Shown here: piece after piece, positions 60,332 to 64,000 of the stretch | How positions within the stretch are numbered: position 1 is the stretch's first letter | How the letters are laid out: each line of letters starts with the position of its first letter | NCBI GenBank assembly: GCA_963969345.1 | Contig: OZ017769.1 | Location: forward strand, 3,782,816 to 3,846,815 | Length of the DNA: 64,000 nt | Reading direction: 5' to 3' | Source: Turbatrix aceti | Lineage: Eukaryota > Nematoda > Chromadorea > Rhabditida > Panagrolaimidae | Notes under the pieces: model-generated | Database searches by the model: none | What the model saw: only the letters and a program-made list of their open reading frames with translations | Told to the model about the DNA's origin: nothing | Program-made: the position numbers and the translations under genes

Positions 60332-62549
60332 TTAGCCGAGTCCGTAGCCGATGAGGTTGCCAGCAGTGAATCCGCCAAAAAGATAGGCGTTTCTCGAGAG
60401 GAAATCGCCGGCTTCGTCAGACGAAGGGAATCCGGTCTTCTGGAGGCCGATTTCGCGCTGGAAGCGTTGCTTGACGTTGAACAGGTCCTGCTCGAGTTGA
60501 TTCGACGCGAATTTGATGTAGCCGCGGTAGTTTAGGAACTGAAAAGTGCAAATTCAGAAAACATGGCACCAGAGTACAAAAAAGCAAAATTTCAGAAAAA
60601 TAGCACCTTTGTACAAAAAATTATCTTTGAAAATAAATAAAAATAAAGCATTTCAGGTACAAAAAAATGGTCTTTAAAAGAAAATACTGGATTTCAGTTC
60701 ATTGAGCCCCCTTCAGAAAAACAACACGGTAAATTGGAGCCAATCGATACGCAGCAGGCCAAACCACAAGAACCACAAGGCACAAGTCATCCCAGCCAGT
60801 GATAGGTCACAACACCTGGCCGACAAAAATCTCAAATGCATCGCTCGACGAAACCCCATTGCAAAAATACATAAAAATAAACAAGCGTTACAATTTCACA
60901 TAAATTGTGAAAGCATCCTGTGAAAATTTCAAAAAGACATGTCTAAAATTCAAAATTCGCTAAACAGAAGGAACAAAACTAAACATAAACTACAAAAAGA
61001 GCGGTGGCGACACTCTCAAAAGAAAAAAAAAGTTTATGTCATCGCAAAATGTTTGTTTGGACGAGATGGAAAAATAAAAAGAAAAAAATTGAGCGAAGAT
61101 CGATATGGATTTTGATGAAAGAGAGAAACAGAATAAAAAAAAGAATTTACCTGCGTATCGTGAATAATTACACCTTTAATCGTAATTTTTTTCATAAAAA
61201 AAAACAAAAAAATTTTTTATAAAAAGTTTCAACACACAAAAAAGATTTCAAAATGCCGCTAAAAATTTCGAAATATTTTGCAACAAAAAAAATCACCACC
61301 CAGTTTGTTTCGAATGACATAAAATCAACGGAAGCCACCCACATCGGCCCCCCAAAGATCGATATCGTCCATCGCCGCCACAGTCGTCATCATCTGCGGA
61401 TCCGTTGACCGCACCTCCCCGATTCACAAACAAGACTGGAAAATGGGGTGTAGTGCACTTCGTCATCCAAAAAGTGATGAACGCGCCACCAAAAAAAAGA
61501 ATCGGATAAAAAACGAACGCATAAACAATAAAATAAAAATGATCCATCAATTTGTCCGGGCTATCAAAAAAAACTAACAAAAATCGATGATTCGAAATTT
61601 TTCATCTCGCGAGTCGAAGCGGAAAAAAAAACAAGGATTACGTTACTTTGCGAGTAAACAACTCTTGATACCGGATTTTTTGGTACGATGCAAATAAAGG
61701 CTCCGGACGCAAACGTCGATATTCCAAATAAAACGTCGTCCGTCTACGAAAACGTGTTTTCACAAAAAAATGGGGATGTCGAAAACAAATTCATGGAGAA
61801 ATGAGTAATTAACAACCAAGTTCTGGGGCCCAATCAACGCGACTGGAATTTTTGCAGATCGCGGAGACGGATGGAAAATTACTGGACCCGTAAAAAATGC
61901 GCAGAAAATACCGAAAAAAATTGAAAAAGAAATATAAACTGATAATTCTCAGGAAAACAAATATGTGAAAAAAATTTTGCGTTTAAAAACAACAAAAAAC
62001 CAATAAATAAACAAATTCGAGAAAACAAAATTTTTTTGACAATAAAAATTTCAGAAAAATAAATAAATGAAAAAAATACGTTCAAAAGCAACAAAAAACC
62101 TATAAAAAACTAATCCCAGTACAAAAACCGGAATAAATCATAGACATGTAAAAAAAGCAATGACAGAATTTTTAATTACTTGTCGGACCGCCACCTCGTG
62201 TTCGTTCTTTTGTTCCGTCGACAGACGACAACAGACAGACAATCGATGGATGGCGCGACCAAAAAAACCCAACCCGACCAACCTGAATAACGATGATCGA
62301 CGCTCCGAGCACGAGTGCTACCAGCTTTGAGCCCTTTGCAAACAGGAATCCGGTGAGTCTGCAAGTCCAGAGTCAAAAAATAGCATCCAAGAGCCCGTGT
62401 AAGCAAACTCACAGTCCCGAAGAAGCACCGATACCGATCTGGACGGGAACAGGCTTCTGGCGAATGTTGCGGAGAAATTTGAAAAAATCATCGAGCCACC
62501 TGCTCACTCCGCCGTCCTGGCCACCGTTGGGACGTGACATATCCACCAT
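60332..62549 (-). CDS. fundc-1: FUN14-domain protein (FUNDC1/2-like), 139 aa
   Basis: Exons 62549-62413, 62358-62283 and 60538-60332 (137, 76 and 207 nt) join in frame across a long 1.74-kb second intron. The FUN14 pattern is clear: PVQIGIGASSGLLTGFLFAK, then KLVALVLGASIIVIQ, then NYRGYIKF and the closing glycine-rich YLFGGFTAGNLIGYGLG. Family knowledge: outer mitochondrial membrane proteins with two to three TM helices; FUNDC1 is a hypoxia mitophagy receptor. The N-terminus here (MVDMSRPNGG...WLDDFF) is short and I do not see the acidic Tyr-x-x-Leu LC3-binding motif of vertebrate FUNDC1, so the receptor role is unproven. The protein is slightly shorter than vertebrate FUNDC1 (155 aa). Confidence 0.88.
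61293..61547 (-). CDS. Possible small gene nested in the FUN14 intron, 84 aa
   Basis: A TTTTTTTTGATAG acceptor (AG at 61561-61562) is followed 14 bases later by an ATG opening an 84-codon frame. It has one strong hydrophobic segment (FYFIVYAFVFYPILFFGGAF), then TTPHFPVLFV and a hydrophilic Asp/Gly/Cys tail. The composition is more gene-like than the rest of the intron. The TTPHF phrase also occurs in the neighbouring LAPTM-like protein. It may be a nested gene, an alternative exon or chance; I do not recognise a family. Confidence 0.3.
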   Translation of the reverse strand: MDHFYFIVYAFVFYPILFFGGAFITFWMTKCTTPHFPVLFVNRGGAVNGSADDDDCGGDGRYRSLGGRCGWLPLILCHSKQTGW

Positions 62550-63113
62550 TTTCTGCCGGAAAATTCGTCTGACTCACCGACTTTGATCGACTGGCTGAAA
62601 TTCACTCGTGAGCGGGAGGACATAAAACTGGATAAACGATGACATAAGAAATGAATGAACGAGCACGCGACAAACAAAAGCAAAAGATCCTCATCACACG
62701 CCGGGCTGGTTCGGAGGTTTTTCTTCTTGCGGTTGGCGAAAAACCTGACTTCGAAAGAAACCCGAGCCAACAAACATCCGCTGCTTTGCGCGCTCGGTCG
62801 CCGGGGATTCGCAGATTGCGCGCAACTTTTTTATAAAAATCCGATTTTTTTTGGTTTTTTCATTGTTTTTGAAATTTCATAGTACAAATGTTTTTATATT
62901 ATGTGTTTATATTTTTTTATATTGTTCATCAAAAATTACGAAAAGAAATCGTTAAAGGTGGCAAAAATGCGATTTCAGGCGATACAGACTAAAAAAAAGA
63001 GCGATATCGTCAAAAAAAAAAGAAAATTAGAAAACCCTGATTTTTCCCAACCCGATTTTTTACAATATGTATTTACTGTACACAACATTTATTCCGTATA
63101 ACGCCATTTCAAT
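62550..63113. other. Spacer between FUN14 gene and lipase
   Basis: About 560 bases holding the FUN14 promoter and the lipase 3' flank. It is AT-rich toward the right and I see no element or exon. Confidence 0.5.
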
Positions 63114-64000
63114 TCAATATGAAAATTCAGTTTCCTTGGTTGAAGTCAAAAATTTTCTTCTGGGTTTTGTTCTGTTGGATCTCGTCGGTTTGCAGCCCTC
63201 TCCGCCGTAGAGACTGACATCCTTGTCGAGATAAGTGAGATGATCGAGGATCTCGTAATGGACGTAGTACCCATTGCTGCAGGAGTCGTCCTCATTGGCC
63301 GGGGTGCCAGAGCAGACACGGTAGATCGACGTCGACGAATCCATATCCTCGGGGTACCAAATCTCGGTTCCGTGATGCCAGGGACCGTGGTTGTAGAGCG
63401 GCGAGCAGTGATGGCTTACGATCGTTTCATAGCAGTACGGTAGGTGGGCTACGATGTCGTAACGGTGGATCTGGAATTATTTCGTGGTAAGAATCGACAA
63501 AAACCGAAGTGGAAAATTTTTAGGTCCTTTTTGTGTTTTTTACGATACACCGAAAAAATTGTCTGTAAGAAATACTTTTTTTACAATTTTTTTGTAAGAA
63601 ATGCTTCAAAAATGTAAAACTGTGTTACAAAAATGAAAAAAAATTTCTAACAAAAAAATGTAAAAAAAAATTCCTTACATGGAATTTTTTTCAATGTTCC
63701 CGTTTTTTTCGTTGTTTACGATACAATTACTGTAACTTACCAATCTCCACGAATTAGGCACGAGTTTATCATGCGCTCCAGCGTAGTCCATATTCCCGAC
63801 TCTCGGCTGCCCGAACGTAACCAAAAAAACTTGATCAGCAGGAACAGAATTGTTGAAAACGAACTGCGTCGACGCGAGCGAAGCAATAGCGCCTCCGAGC
63901 GAATGCCCAGTAAATAGCAATTTACACTTCGGACACATTTTCCTGAGACTGATGAGATCCTTCCAGAATCCAACCTTCCAGAGACTCTTGAGCGCCTCAA
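63114..64000 (-). CDS. Class 3 lipase, C-terminal part, cut by window edge
   Basis: Two exons are visible: 64000-63741 (continuing beyond the window) and 63470-63114, joined in phase 0. The nucleophile elbow GHSLGGA is present, followed by VTFGQPRVGN, then HRYDIVAHLP, where the Asp is the likely second triad member. YVHYEILDHLTY supplies the likely His. GTEIWYP and the Cys-containing SCSNGYY loop are typical of nematode class 3 lipases. Reaction: ester hydrolysis of acylglycerols, usually in secreted or gut-lumen enzymes. The N-terminus and any signal peptide are outside the window. The C-terminal tail is short and basic. Confidence 0.92.

Noticed and set aside
1..64000. CRISPR arrays or prokaryotic operons
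   Set aside because: Spliceosomal introns throughout. The short repeats lack regular spacer architecture.

Overview
The window looks like nematode nuclear DNA. Introns carry a strong extended 3' splice consensus (TTTTCAG). Several genes have an acceptor with no matching donor directly before the start codon, which is what spliced-leader trans-splicing looks like. The protein set (paired P-glycoproteins, C-type-lectin-like repeats, a worm-type class 3 lipase) fits. Nematode is an inference from these features; I could not run a search.

Layout. Positions 1-18,100 are AT-rich and gene-poor: I see no convincing multi-exon gene, only short repeats, hairpins, a decayed tRNA-like piece and one weak candidate first exon. 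From 18,137 the window is gene-dense. On the minus strand come a probable F-box gene (18,137-19,186) and two tandem full-length P-glycoproteins of 1,267 aa each (19,664-23,832 and 24,648-28,692). A housekeeping block follows: MCM4 (minus), ribosomal protein eL39 (plus), TLS1/C9orf78 (minus), importin alpha (plus), then syntaxin-17, PAXBP1/GCFC and a small unknown protein (all minus, possibly one co-transcribed cluster). A secreted protein of repeated C-type-lectin-like units (46,845-49,465) carries two TA-flanked foldback elements in its first intron.

Positions 49,500-57,800 are repeat-rich. They hold three copies of an unrecognised small gene (two as a near-identical inverted pair, the third broken), a 2-kb TTAA-flanked transposon with TIRs of about 480 bp inserted in the third copy, and further foldback and dispersed repeats. 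At the right end, all on minus, are a four-TM LAPTM-like protein, a FUN14-domain protein with a possible gene nested in its intron, and the 3' part of a class 3 lipase that runs off the window.

Exon coordinates below were read by hand from splice motifs and reading-frame continuity. The P-glycoprotein, MCM4, importin, TLS1, STX17, PAXBP1, FUNDC and lectin models each close in frame from start to stop. The most unusual parts are the inverted small-gene family with its TTAA insertion (the uninterrupted target is readable in a sister copy), patchy near-identity between the two P-glycoproteins that suggests gene conversion, and an MCM4 start codon apparently split by an intron.
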